Shown piece after piece: positions 26,051-35,194 of a DNA stretch of 64,000 bases; position 1 is the stretch's first letter; each line of letters starts with the position of its first letter. This stretch comes from Deltaproteobacteria bacterium (GTDB lineage: Bacteria > Myxococcota > Myxococcia > SLRQ01). A model generated the notes under the pieces. That model saw nothing but the letters and a program-made list of their open reading frames with translations, was not told the DNA's origin and searched no databases. Where the stretch lies: the NCBI GenBank assembly GCA_029210625.1, contig JARGFU010000005.1:1-64000 (forward strand), written 5' to 3'. Made by a program: the position numbers and the translations under genes.

Positions 26051-26815
26051 ATGAGCAACTTCGAGTTCCAGCCGAAGATCGTGGCATTCCTCTGCCACTG
26101 GTGAGCGTATTCCGCTGCGGACCTGTCTGGAGTTTCCAGACAACAGTATTCGACCGAGGTGCGAATCGTCCGTGTCATGTGCACGGGGCGGATCGATCTG
26201 TCCTTCATCACCCGGGCCTACTCCAAGGGGGCCGACGGCGTGATCATCGGGGGCTGCTGGCCCGGGGAGTGTCACTACATCACCGAGGGGAACTACGACG
26301 CCCTCGCCAACACCCACCTGATGCGCAAGCTGATGAAGCGCATCGGCCTGGACACCGGGCGCCTGCGCCTGGAGTGGATCGCCGCCTCGGAGGGCTCCCG
26401 CTTCGCCGAGATCATGAGCGGCTTCTCCGCGGACATCCGCGCGCTGGGCCCCATCGGTGAGGCCGAGGGGATGGACGCCGAGGCGCGGGTCTTCAAGCTG
26501 GCGGCGGTGGACCGCCTGATCCCCTACCTCAAGCTCGTCGAGCGCGAGCGCCTGCGGCCGCCGGTGCGGACCGAGGAGGCGATCAACGCCTACTACGACA
26601 GCGAGGCGGCGGAGCGGCTCTTCGACGCCCTGATCTCCGACGAGCTCATGGCCTCGCAGATCCTCATGCTCCTCGGGGAGGGCCCCCTCTCCACCGGGGA
26701 GATCGGAAAGAAGCTGGGCCTCTCCTCCTCGGAGGTCGCCCGGCAGATGAAGACCTCCTCCGGACGCGGGCTGGTGCGCTTCGACGCCGAGAAGGGGAGC
26801 TACGCCCTCGCCTAG
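26051..26815 (+). CDS. bamF: BamF-like MvhD-family selenoprotein (in-frame UGA = Sec18)
   Basis: 254 residues when the TGA at 26102-26104 is read as selenocysteine. The reading frame continues without interruption on both sides: FLCHW-U-AYSAADLSGVSR, then VRIVRVMCTGRID and GGCWPGECHY, all conserved MvhD features in which the U position is normally Cys. BamF of Geobacter is known to contain selenocysteine. A short hairpin suited to a bacterial SECIS lies 19 bases after the UGA. A conventional reading would yield only a 17-residue peptide plus a truncated protein from the GTG at 26159. The C-terminal 100 residues resemble a winged-helix (STGEIGKKLGLSSSEVARQMK). Role: [2Fe-2S] electron relay to BamE. 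Confidence 0.88.
26102..26104 (+). other. UGA selenocysteine codon in bamF
   Basis: In-frame TGA at residue 18 of bamF. It replaces the second Cys of the conserved CxxC-like MvhD motif (C-H-W-U). The frame stays open with strong family similarity on both sides. Confidence 0.85.
26124..26142 (+). promoter_or_regulatory. Candidate bacterial SECIS hairpin
   Basis: TGTCTGGA-GTT-TCCAGACA: an 8-bp perfect stem with a 3-base loop starting with G, beginning 19 bases after the UGA. Loop size, leading G and distance fit the general model for bacterial SECIS elements. Codon usage here is markedly AT-richer than the neighbours, as expected if RNA structure constrains the sequence. Confidence 0.7.
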
Positions 26816-26837
26816 AGGGTTCGAGAGAGATGACGCG

Positions 26838-27290
26838 ATGGACCTGAAGAGAGTCGACGAGATCATCGAGGCACACGGCGGAGATCCCTCGTCCCTGATC
26901 CAGGTGCTGCTGCAGATCCAGGCCGAGAACCGCTGGCTGCCCAAGGAGGCCATGGAGCGGGTCGGCGAGAAGCTCGGCGTGCAGCTCGCCCGCATCCGCC
27001 ACATCGCGACCTTCTACAAGGCCTTCAGCCTGGTCCCGAAGGGCCGGCACCAGGTGAACCTCTGCGTGGGGACCGCCTGCCACGTCCGGGGCGCGGCCCG
27101 GGTGCTCCACACCATGGAGGAGGTCACCGGCATCGGGCCGGGCGAGACCGACCTCGAGCTGCGCTTCTCCCTCGAGACCGTCAACTGCCTGGGCTGCTGC
27201 GCCCTGGGGCCGGTGATGGACGTCGACGGCGAGATCCACGGCCGGCTCACCACCACCGGCGCCACCGAGGTGCTGGAGAAGTACGAGTAG
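26838..27290 (+). CDS. bamG: BamG-like NuoE-type [2Fe-2S] subunit
   Basis: 150 residues, thioredoxin-fold NuoE/HndA type. Ligands for a [2Fe-2S] cluster are seen as CVGTACHVRG (~75) and CLGCCALGPVM (~115); the N-terminal helical bundle (SLIQVLLQIQAENRWLPKEAMERV) is standard. In complex I and bifurcating hydrogenases it sits beside the NuoF flavoprotein, and here it precedes the NuoF-like gene by 2 bases. Role: electron entry from NADH or an alternative donor into the Bam complex. Confidence 0.88.
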   Translation: MDLKRVDEIIEAHGGDPSSLIQVLLQIQAENRWLPKEAMERVGEKLGVQLARIRHIATFYKAFSLVPKGRHQVNLCVGTACHVRGAARVLHTMEEVTGIGPGETDLELRFSLETVNCLGCCALGPVMDVDGEIHGRLTTTGATEVLEKYE

Positions 27291-27292
27291 CC

Positions 27293-29206
27293 ATGTGTCG
27301 CCTGGAGAACACCGCGGCCTACGAGGCCTACCGCAAGGAGCTGCTCGACGCCCGCGCGGGTGACGCGCCCACCGTGGCGGTCTGCGCCGGCACCGGCTGC
27401 CTGGCGATGGGGGCGAAGGGGGTCATCGAGGCCTTCGAGTCCGCCATCGAGGAGAAGGGGCTCGACGCGACCGTCGGGGTCAAGCGCGCCGGCTGCCCCG
27501 GCTTCTGCGAGCGGGGCCCGGTGGTGGTCATCCACCCCGAGGAGACCTGCTACCTGCAGGTGAAGCCCGAGGACGTCGCCGAGATCGTCGAGCAGACCCT
27601 CGCCGGGGGGAAGGTCGTCGAGCGCCTCCTCTACGAGGACGCCGCCAGCGGCGCGCGCTCGCAGCGGGAGTCGGAGATCCCCTTCTACGCCCACCAGGAG
27701 CGGCGCCTGCTGGCGAGCAACATCAAGCTCGACTCCCGGAAGATCGACGACTACGTCGCCCTCGGCGGCTACTCGGCCCTGGCCAAGGCCCTCTCCTCGA
27801 TGAGCGCCCAGGACGTGCTCGACGAGGTGAAGAACGCCAACCTGCGCGGGCGGGGCGGGGCGGGCTTCCCGGCCGGCCGCAAGTGGGAGGGATCGCGCGA
27901 CGCCCCGGCCGACGAGCGCTTCGTCATCGTGAACGCGGACGAGGGCGACCCCGGCGCGTTCATGGACCGGGCCCTCCTCGAGGGGAACCCCCACTCGATC
28001 CTCGAGGGGCTGATCCTCGGCGCCTACGCCATCGGCGCGCACCAGGGCTACGTCTACGTCCGCCAGGAGTACCCCCTGGCCGTGGACAACCTCCTCCACG
28101 CCATCGAGGAGGCCACCCGCCTCGGCTTCCTGGGCGAGGACATCCTCGGCTCGGGCTTCGACTTCGTGGTCCACGTCCACCGGGGCGCCGGCGCCTTCGT
28201 CTGCGGCGAGTCCACCGCCCTGATGACCGCGCTGGAGGGGAGGGTGGGGGAGCCCCGCCCCAAGTATGTGCGCTCGAACGTGAAGGGCCTCTGGGGCAAG
28301 CCCAGCGTGCTCAACAACGTCGAGACCTGGGCCAACGTGCCGCTGATCATCAACCACGGCGCCGAGTGGTTCACGAAGGTGGGCACCGAGACCTCCAAGG
28401 GCACCAAGATCTTCTCCCTGGTGGGCAAGATCACCAACACCGGCCTGGTGGAGGTGCCCATGGGGATGACCCTGCGCCAGATCGTCGAGGACATCGGCGG
28501 CGGTGTGCCGGGCGGGAAGAAGTTCAAGGCGGTGCAGACCGGCGGCCCCTCGGGGGGCTGCATCCCCGAGTCGATGCTCGACCTGCCGGTGGGCTTCGAC
28601 GAGCTCTCCGACGTGGGCTCGATGATGGGCTCGGGCGGGATGATCGTGATGGACGAGGACACCTGCATGGTGGACGTCGCCCGCTACTTCACGGAGTTCC
28701 TCACCGACGAGTCCTGCGGCAAGTGCATCCCCTGCCGCGAGGGGCTGCGGCAGATGCTGCGGCTGCTCAACAAGATCGTCGAGGGGAAGGGCACCCGCGA
28801 GGACCTCGCGACCCTGGAGGAGATCTCCGAGGTCACCTCGGTCGCCTCCCTCTGCGCCCTGGGCAAGAGCGCCCCGGCGCCCCTGCTCTCCACCCTGAAG
28901 TACTTCCGGGAGGAGTTCGAGGCGCACATCGACGAGAAGCGCTGCCCGGCCCTCTCCTGCAACGAGATGGTCCGGTACTGGATCGATCCGGACGCCTGCA
29001 AGGCCTGCCTGATCTGCACCCGGCACTGCCCCTCCGAGGCCATCTCCGGGGCCAAGAAGCAGATCCACGTCATCGATCAGGAGCTCTGCAACGGCTGCGG
29101 CTCCTGCTGGGAGGTCTGCCCGGACAAGTTCGACGCCATCCGGCGGATCTCGGGTGCGCCGGTGCCCGATCCCCTGCCCGAGGATCAGCGGGAGGTGCGG
29201 GCATGA
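27293..29206 (+). CDS. bamH: BamH-like NuoF-type flavoprotein
   Basis: 637 residues. Order: N-terminal thioredoxin-like [2Fe-2S] domain (CAGTGCLAMG and AGCPGFCERGP), NuoF FMN/NAD(H) domain with GRGGAGFPAG and ADEGDPGAFMDR, [4Fe-4S] motif ESCGKCIPCREG near residue 475, and a C-terminal two-cluster ferredoxin (CKACLICTRHC, CNGCGSCWEVC). This is the HndC/NuoF arrangement of soluble bifurcating complexes. It should oxidise or reduce NAD(H) and feed BamE. The stop overlaps the bamI start (ATGA). Confidence 0.88.
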   Translation: MCRLENTAAYEAYRKELLDARAGDAPTVAVCAGTGCLAMGAKGVIEAFESAIEEKGLDATVGVKRAGCPGFCERGPVVVIHPEETCYLQVKPEDVAEIVEQTLAGGKVVERLLYEDAASGARSQRESEIPFYAHQERRLLASNIKLDSRKIDDYVALGGYSALAKALSSMSAQDVLDEVKNANLRGRGGAGFPAGRKWEGSRDAPADERFVIVNADEGDPGAFMDRALLEGNPHSILEGLILGAYAIGAHQGYVYVRQEYPLAVDNLLHAIEEATRLGFLGEDILGSGFDFVVHVHRGAGAFVCGESTALMTALEGRVGEPRPKYVRSNVKGLWGKPSVLNNVETWANVPLIINHGAEWFTKVGTETSKGTKIFSLVGKITNTGLVEVPMGMTLRQIVEDIGGGVPGGKKFKAVQTGGPSGGCIPESMLDLPVGFDELSDVGSMMGSGGMIVMDEDTCMVDVARYFTEFLTDESCGKCIPCREGLRQMLRLLNKIVEGKGTREDLATLEEISEVTSVASLCALGKSAPAPLLSTLKYFREEFEAHIDEKRCPALSCNEMVRYWIDPDACKACLICTRHCPSEAISGAKKQIHVIDQELCNGCGSCWEVCPDKFDAIRRISGAPVPDPLPEDQREVRA

Positions 29207-29799
29207 GCCGGATCAAGATGAAGATCGACGACCGGGAGGTCACGGCGAAGGAGGGGCAGAGCGTCCTCGAGGTCGCCCGCGAGGCGGGGATCGAGATCCC
29301 CACCCTCTGCCACGACGAGCGCCTCGAGCCCTTCGGCGGCTGCCGCCTCTGCATGGTCGAGGTCCAGACCGGCGGCTGGGCCCAGCTGGTCGTCTCCTGC
29401 GTCTACGAGGCGAAGGAGGGCCTGGTGGTCCGCACCCGCAGCGAGGAGATCGACAAGATCCGGCGGGTGCTCCTCGAGCTCCTGATGGCCCACGCGCCGA
29501 CCTCGCCCCAGCTCCTGGCCATGGGCGAGGTCTACGGCGCGCGGCCCGACCGCTTCGAGCCCGACCCCTCCTTCTGCGTCCACTGCGGCCTCTGCGTGCG
29601 CTACTGCAACGAGGTGAAGCAGCTCGACGCCATCGGCTTCATCGACCGGGGCGTGAACAAGGAGATCTCCTTCGTGCCCGAGATCGCGGCGGCGGCCTGC
29701 GAGGGCTGCAAGGAGTGCTTCCCCCTGTGCCCCACCTCCTACCTGCAGGCGGCCTTCGTCCGGGTGGAGGCGCTCTCGCGCAAGCTGCCGCGGGCCTGA
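29203..29799 (+). CDS. bamI: BamI-like NuoG-type N-terminal iron-sulfur subunit
   Basis: 198 residues, equal to only the N-terminal iron-sulfur part of NuoG/HndD. It contains a [2Fe-2S] domain (CHDERLEPFGGCRLCMVEVQ ... CVYE), then a ferredoxin region with CVHCGLCVRYCNE and CEGCKECFPLCP. The lack of any molybdopterin or hydrogenase domain matches the short BamI. Last gene of the operon; 131 bases without a gene follow. Confidence 0.86.
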   Translation: MSRIKMKIDDREVTAKEGQSVLEVAREAGIEIPTLCHDERLEPFGGCRLCMVEVQTGGWAQLVVSCVYEAKEGLVVRTRSEEIDKIRRVLLELLMAHAPTSPQLLAMGEVYGARPDRFEPDPSFCVHCGLCVRYCNEVKQLDAIGFIDRGVNKEISFVPEIAAAACEGCKECFPLCPTSYLQAAFVRVEALSRKLPRA

Positions 29800-29805
29800 A
29801 CCGGG

Positions 29806-29834
29806 TCGCCAGCGGCTGGCTCCAGGTCTAGTAT
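29806..29834 (+). promoter_or_regulatory. Candidate promoter of large surface lipoprotein gene
   Basis: TCGCCA, 17-base spacer, TAGTAT (29829-29834), about 95 bases before the ATG at 29931. Only four of six -35 bases match the consensus. GC-rich inverted segments follow in the leader. Confidence 0.3.
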
Positions 29835-29930
29835 TCCGGCCGGGACGGGGGTCGATCGGGATCCGGCGCGGGGTGCGCCGGCCGGTTTCGGGCCCGGGAC
29901 CTCGTCCCGAACCGAAGACCGAGGAACGCG

Positions 29931-32900
29931 ATGTCGACGAAGCGCTGGCCGCTCGCCCTGCTCCTGCTCACCCTCCTGACCGCCGCCTGCAAGGACCCGC
30001 CGGGGCCGACGCTGACGGCCGGCCTGCCGCAGACGGTGGGGGAGGGTGAGGCCGTCACCCTGAGCGCGACGGTCGTGAACGCCCCGGAGGGCGCGACCCT
30101 GCGCTGGTCGCAGCAGGGCGGCGCTGACGTGGGGGCGCTGGCCGCCGGGGCGGAGGCCACCTTCACCGCGCCCGCGGTCGACGCCGACGCGCTCCTCGGC
30201 TTCCGGGTCGAGCTCTTAAGTGAGAAGCGCGAGCTCCTGACTCAGGACAGCACGACGGTGCTCGTGCTGGATCTCGACACCGGGCCCGTGGTCGAGGCTG
30301 GTCCCGATCAAGAGGCGATGGAGGGCGACACGGTCCAGCTGGGCGGTAGCTACACGGATGCCGACGACGATGTCGTGGACTGGATCTGGGAGCAGCGCAC
30401 GGGGCCGACGGTGACCCTGAGCGATCCCACCGCCCTCGATCCGAGCTTCACCGTGCCAGACATCACCTGGCCCACGCTCTTCACCTTCGCCCTCACGGTG
30501 ACAGACCAGACCGGCCGGAGCGGCGTCGACGAGGTCTCGGTGGTGGTGGTGGGTGTCAACGCCCGCCCGGAGGCCGACGCGGGCCCGGATCAGATCGTGG
30601 ACGAGGGCGCGGCGGTGCAGCTCGCCGGCTCCGCCACGGACATCGACGGCAGCATCCAGACCCTGCAGTGGGTGCAGCTCTCCCCCTACGTCCCCCGGCT
30701 GGACCTGAGTGACCCCACGGTCGCCGCCCCTGTCTTCACGGCCCCGTCCACGACCGAGCCCCTGATCTTCGTGCTGGAGCTTCAGGTCTGGGACGCCGAG
30801 GGCGCCCGGGGCACCGACACCATCAGCATCACGGTGCTCCCGGTCAACGTCGCGCCGACCATCGAGGCCGGCCCGGATCAGATCGTCGATGAGGCCACGG
30901 TCGTCCAGCTGGCCGGCTCGGCCTCGGACGCCGACGGCAGCGTGGCGACCCTGCAGTGGACCCAGCTCTCGCCGATGAGCCCGCTGTTGGCCTTCAGCGA
31001 CCCGGCCGCGGCCGATCCCACCTTCGTCGCGCCCCCGGCCGGCGCACCCCAGGTCTACGTCCTGCAGCTCACGGCCACCGACGACGAGGGCGCCGCCGCC
31101 GCCGACGTGGTGCGGGTCGAGGTGCGGCCCGTCCTCACCGCCCCGGTGGTGGACGCAGGCGCCGACCAGACCGTCGACGAGGGGGCCCTGGTGCAGCTCG
31201 CCGGCACCGTGAGCGACGCCGACGGCACGGTGCAGAGCACCACCTGGGTGCAGCTCTTCCCGGTGACCCCGCAGGTGAGCCTGGACGACGACACGATCCT
31301 CACCCCCACCTTCACCGCCCCGACCGTGACGGCGCCCACGACCCTGGTCTTCCGCCTGCAAGCCGTCGACGACGAGGGGGTCAGCGCCAGCGACACGGTG
31401 GGCATCAGCGTGCTGCCCCTCAACGCGCCGCCGGTGGTGGACGCCGGGCCGGCCCAGACCGTGCTCGGCCTGGAGGCGGTGCAGCTCGCCGGCAGCGCGA
31501 GCGATCCCGACGGCACCATCGTCCGGACGAGCTGGCAGCAGACCGCGGGGCCGGCGGTGACCCTGAGCGACGCCAACGTCCTCGACCCGACCTTCGACGC
31601 CCCCGACGTGCTGATCACGACCCTCGTCGAGCTGGAGCTGGAGATCGAGGACGACGAGGGCGCGATCGCCCGCGACCGGGTGCTCGTCACGGTCGACCCC
31701 CTGGTGCCGCAGAACCAGCCTCCGATCGTGCTGGCGGGCCCGGATCAGGTCGCCGCCACCGGCAGCCTGGTGCAGCTGGGGGGCGCCGCCTCCGATCCCG
31801 ACGGGACGGTGGCCTCGACCACCTGGACCCAGCTCTCTGGGCCGACCGTCACCCTCGACGATCCGGCCTCCCTCACCCCGAGCTTCTCGGCGCCGGCGGT
31901 GGCCTGCGCGGTGGTCCTCGTCTTCGAGCTCGGCGCGACCGACGACCAGGGGGCCACGGCCTCGGACCGGGTGAGCGTGATCGTCGACGGCGCGGGGGGA
32001 ACCCCCATCACCCCCGGCGCGCTCCTCGACCTGGAGAGCGACGACGGCGGCCTGCTCACCGAGGGGACCCTCTGGCAGTGGGGGGTGCCCACCACCGGAC
32101 CCGGGCAGGCCTACAGCGGCGGCCGGGTCTGGGGCACGGAGCTCGCCGGAAACTACGCCAACAATCAGCTCGAGGTGCTCTGCCTCCCGCCCATCGACCT
32201 CTCCGGCACGCCGGATCCGGTCCTGAGCCTGCGCCTCTTCGCGGCGATGGGCTCCGGGGACGGGCTCACCCTCGAGGGCCTGGATCCCCAGGCGGGCTGG
32301 ACGCCGATCACCTCCCTGAGCCGGCCCTACGACGGCACCGCGGGCGGCCGGCCGGTCTGGGGCTCGACGCCGGTGACCGCCACCTGGTGGCAGGTGCTGG
32401 CGGACCTGCCCGGCTGGCTGGGCAGCGAGGCGCGGGTGCGCTTCACCTTCTACTCCAACGGCACCTGGCTGGGCGCCGGCGCCTACCTCGACGATCTGCG
32501 CGTCGACGACGAGAGCAGCGATCCGGACGGGGACGGGATCCCCGGGCTCTTCGCCGAGCTCGCCTCCACCGGCACCGATCCGCTGGTCTCCGACCACGAC
32601 GGAGACGGCCACGACGACGGCGTCGAGGTGGCGGCGGGGACCGATCCCCTCAACCCGGGCGACTACCCCGGGGCGCAGCTCTTGACCCCCGGCTTCGTCC
32701 TCGACTTCGAGAGCGACGACGGAGGGCTCTCCGGCGACCTCCCCTGGGACTGGGGCACGCCGGCGAGCGGCCCGGGCGCCGCCTACCGGGGCACGGGGGC
32801 CTGGGCCACCAACCTCTCGGGCAGCTACGGCGCGAACGAGCGCTCGGCCCTCTACCTGCCGCGCGTCGATCTCACGGCCGGCGGCACGGCCGTGCTCACC

Positions 32901-34700
32901 GCCCGCCTCTGGCTGCAGGGCAACGGCGGCGACGGCCTCTCGGTCGAGGCCTGGAACGCGAGCCTCGGGGTCTGGGAGCAGGTGGGGCCGGTCACGCCCG
33001 CCTACGAGGCCACCGACGCCCTCGGGCTCCCGGCCTGGCGGGACCACCGCTACCTGAACGAGTACCGCCTCGTCGCCCTCTCACTCGCTCCCTACTCGGG
33101 GCAGGTCGTTCGCCTGCGCTTCGTCTTCCGCACCGACGGGACCTGGATCGGGCCCGGCGCCTACCTCGACGACGTGGGCATCCACTGGGAGACCAGCGAT
33201 CCCGACGCCGACGGCCTGGCGGGGATCCTCGCCGAGCTCGCCCTGGGGACCGATCCCCTGGTGGCCGACAGCGATGGTGACGGCAGCCTCGACGGCGCCG
33301 AGGTGGCCGGCGCCACCGACCCCCTCAACCCGGCCGACTTCCCGGGCGTGGCGGCGCTCCTCCCCGGACAGCTCCTCGACCTCGAGAGCGACGACGGAGG
33401 CCTCGCGACCACCGGCCTCCTCTGGCAGTACGGCTCGGTCGCCAGCGGGCCGGGCGCGGGCCACGACGGCACCCGGGCCTGGGGGACCAACCTCTCGGGG
33501 AACTACCCCGGGGACCAGCGGGAGTTCCTCTACCTGCCCCCGATCGACCTGAGCTCGGCCACCGGCGCGACCCTGCACGGGCGGATCTGGGCCCTGGCGA
33601 ACAGCGGGGACGGCGTGAGCCTGGAGGTCCACACGGCCGCCAGCGGCTGGCAGACCCTGGCGGTCGCGGAGCCGGCCTACGACGCCATGGACGCCATCGG
33701 CAGGGTCGCCTGGCGCAACCAGACCTCGCTGCAGCCCTACCGCCTCTTCCTCGTCTCCCTGGCCGGCTTCTCGGGGCAGCGGGTGCTGCTGCGCTTCGCC
33801 TTCCGCTCGGACGGCGCCTGGACGAACCCGGGCATCTACCTCGACGACCTCGGCGTCGAGCTCGAGAGCACCGACCCGGACGGCGACGGTCTGGTGGGGG
33901 TGTACGACGAGTGGCTCCCGCACGGCACCGATCCCCTGGCGGCCGACACCGACGGGGATGGCAGCGGCGACGGGGTGGAGGTGGCGACGACCACCGATCC
34001 CCTCAACCCCGCCGACTACCCGGGCGGCCCCCTGCTCTCGACCGGGGACTGGCTGGACTTCGAGCTCGACGACGGCGGCCTGGTCGCCGAACACGTCGGC
34101 TGGCAGTTCGGCAACCCGGCCAGCGGCCCCGGCGTGGCCCACTCGGGGTCGCGGGTCTGGGGGACCTGGCTCTCGGGCAACTACCCGGGCAACGCCGTGG
34201 AGAACCTCTGGCTCCCGCCCCTGGCGCTGACCTCCACGACCCGGCCCACCCTGAGCCTGAGGGTCTACGTGGACGGCAACAGCGGCGACGGGCTCGGCCT
34301 CGACGTGCAGGACGCCGCCGGGGTCTGGAGCCGCCAGGTCCCCGACGTGGGGCCCTACGACGCCACCGACGCCCAGGGCGTCGTGGCCTGGCGCGAGCTG
34401 CGCAACGGCGCCGGCTACGTCTTCGTGGCCTTCGAGCTGACGGCCTGGAACGGGGTGCTCCTGCCCGCCCGCCTGCGCTTCACCTCCGACGGCACCTGGA
34501 CCGGCCCCGGCGCCTACGTCGACGACCTGCGCCTCGACGAGGAGGGCAGCGATCCCGACGGGGACGGTCTCCCCGGCATCGTCGACGAGATCGCCACCCA
34601 CGGGACCGACCCCTACCTCGCCGACACCGACGGCGACGGAGTGGGGGACGGCGTGGAGGTAGGCGCGGGCACCAACCCCCTGAACCCGCTGGAGTTCTGA
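29931..34700 (+). CDS. Giant PKD-like and thrombospondin-3 repeat lipoprotein
   Basis: 1589 residues. Lipoprotein signal ending LLTAAC (Cys20), preceded by GAGGAA. After one divergent domain there are six Ig/PKD-like (K319L-type) domains of about 95 residues, each starting AGPDQ-V-EG-VQLAG and ending with a DDEGA-A-D strand. From about residue 700 four tandem units of about 222 residues follow, each with LD(L/F)E-DDGGL, WG-P-SGPG, a GNY element, a DGTW-GPGAYLDD strand, then calcium-binding thrombospondin type-3 repeats (SDPDGDG, DGDG-DGVEV) and LNP. Such architecture is typical of secreted adhesion or cell-contact proteins that need Ca2+. Ligand unknown. Monocistronic. Confidence 0.9.
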   Translation: MSTKRWPLALLLLTLLTAACKDPPGPTLTAGLPQTVGEGEAVTLSATVVNAPEGATLRWSQQGGADVGALAAGAEATFTAPAVDADALLGFRVELLSEKRELLTQDSTTVLVLDLDTGPVVEAGPDQEAMEGDTVQLGGSYTDADDDVVDWIWEQRTGPTVTLSDPTALDPSFTVPDITWPTLFTFALTVTDQTGRSGVDEVSVVVVGVNARPEADAGPDQIVDEGAAVQLAGSATDIDGSIQTLQWVQLSPYVPRLDLSDPTVAAPVFTAPSTTEPLIFVLELQVWDAEGARGTDTISITVLPVNVAPTIEAGPDQIVDEATVVQLAGSASDADGSVATLQWTQLSPMSPLLAFSDPAAADPTFVAPPAGAPQVYVLQLTATDDEGAAAADVVRVEVRPVLTAPVVDAGADQTVDEGALVQLAGTVSDADGTVQSTTWVQLFPVTPQVSLDDDTILTPTFTAPTVTAPTTLVFRLQAVDDEGVSASDTVGISVLPLNAPPVVDAGPAQTVLGLEAVQLAGSASDPDGTIVRTSWQQTAGPAVTLSDANVLDPTFDAPDVLITTLVELELEIEDDEGAIARDRVLVTVDPLVPQNQPPIVLAGPDQVAATGSLVQLGGAASDPDGTVASTTWTQLSGPTVTLDDPASLTPSFSAPAVACAVVLVFELGATDDQGATASDRVSVIVDGAGGTPITPGALLDLESDDGGLLTEGTLWQWGVPTTGPGQAYSGGRVWGTELAGNYANNQLEVLCLPPIDLSGTPDPVLSLRLFAAMGSGDGLTLEGLDPQAGWTPITSLSRPYDGTAGGRPVWGSTPVTATWWQVLADLPGWLGSEARVRFTFYSNGTWLGAGAYLDDLRVDDESSDPDGDGIPGLFAELASTGTDPLVSDHDGDGHDDGVEVAAGTDPLNPGDYPGAQLLTPGFVLDFESDDGGLSGDLPWDWGTPASGPGAAYRGTGAWATNLSGSYGANERSALYLPRVDLTAGGTAVLTARLWLQGNGGDGLSVEAWNASLGVWEQVGPVTPAYEATDALGLPAWRDHRYLNEYRLVALSLAPYSGQVVRLRFVFRTDGTWIGPGAYLDDVGIHWETSDPDADGLAGILAELALGTDPLVADSDGDGSLDGAEVAGATDPLNPADFPGVAALLPGQLLDLESDDGGLATTGLLWQYGSVASGPGAGHDGTRAWGTNLSGNYPGDQREFLYLPPIDLSSATGATLHGRIWALANSGDGVSLEVHTAASGWQTLAVAEPAYDAMDAIGRVAWRNQTSLQPYRLFLVSLAGFSGQRVLLRFAFRSDGAWTNPGIYLDDLGVELESTDPDGDGLVGVYDEWLPHGTDPLAADTDGDGSGDGVEVATTTDPLNPADYPGGPLLSTGDWLDFELDDGGLVAEHVGWQFGNPASGPGVAHSGSRVWGTWLSGNYPGNAVENLWLPPLALTSTTRPTLSLRVYVDGNSGDGLGLDVQDAAGVWSRQVPDVGPYDATDAQGVVAWRELRNGAGYVFVAFELTAWNGVLLPARLRFTSDGTWTGPGAYVDDLRLDEEGSDPDGDGLPGIVDEIATHGTDPYLADTDGDGVGDGVEVGAGTNPLNPLEF

Positions 34701-34747
34701 CCAGAGCGGATCATTCCAATAATAGAGGCCCGTGGTAGGGTCAGGGA

Positions 34748-35194
34748 GTGAGCTCCACCATTCTCGTCGTCGATGACGACAACACCGTCCGCTCCCTGCT
34801 CCAGGAGGTCTTCGAGGCCGAAGGCTGGGCCGTGAAGACCGCCGCCGATGGGATGGAGGCCCTGGTCGCCCTGAAGATGGGGCGCTTCGACCTGATGGTC
34901 ACCGACCTCCACATGCCCCGGCTCGATGGCTACAAGCTGATCCCCCACGCGCTCAACACCTCGCCCGAGATGTCGATCCTCGTCCTCTCGGCGGACTCCA
35001 GCATCAGCTCCATCGGGGAGATCTACCGCCACGCCATCAAGGGCTTCCTGCCCAAGCCCTTCAAGGACGTCCGGGTGGTGCTGGAGAAGACCCGGCAGGC
35101 GCTGGAGCTCTCCCGGAGCCACAAGAGCCTGGCCGAGAAGCTCGCCCGCGCCGAGGCCGCCATCGCCCAGGTCTCCAGCGGCGACGACGACTAG
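34748..35194 (+). CDS. Single-domain response regulator (receiver)
   Basis: 148 residues from a GTG with AGGG/AGGGA upstream. Receiver domain features are all present: acidic DDD at 8-10, phospho-acceptor Asp in LMVTDLHMPRLDG, conserved Thr/Ser-equivalent in LVLSADSS, and Lys in LPKPF. A short C-terminal helix (SRSHKSLAEKLARAEAAIAQV) could form a coiled coil. There is no output domain, so it acts by protein contact (CheY-like). It stands alone, ending one base before the convergent desulfurase gene. Confidence 0.9.
   Translation: MSSTILVVDDDNTVRSLLQEVFEAEGWAVKTAADGMEALVALKMGRFDLMVTDLHMPRLDGYKLIPHALNTSPEMSILVLSADSSISSIGEIYRHAIKGFLPKPFKDVRVVLEKTRQALELSRSHKSLAEKLARAEAAIAQVSSGDDD

Noticed and set aside
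22836-26087. 1083-residue minus-strand reading frame across bamE
   Set aside because: Mirror of the high-GC bamE gene with biased Gly/Ala/Val/His composition and no domain.
26051-26104. Short 17-residue gene ending at TGA after bamE, followed by a separate gene from the GTG at 26159
   Set aside because: The reading frame continues past the TGA with conserved MvhD sequence on both sides, so one selenoprotein gene is the better reading.
26838-29799. A complex I (nuoEFG) fragment
   Set aside because: Only NuoE, NuoF and a short NuoG are present and they directly follow Hdr and AOR genes, so they fit BamG, BamH and BamI.
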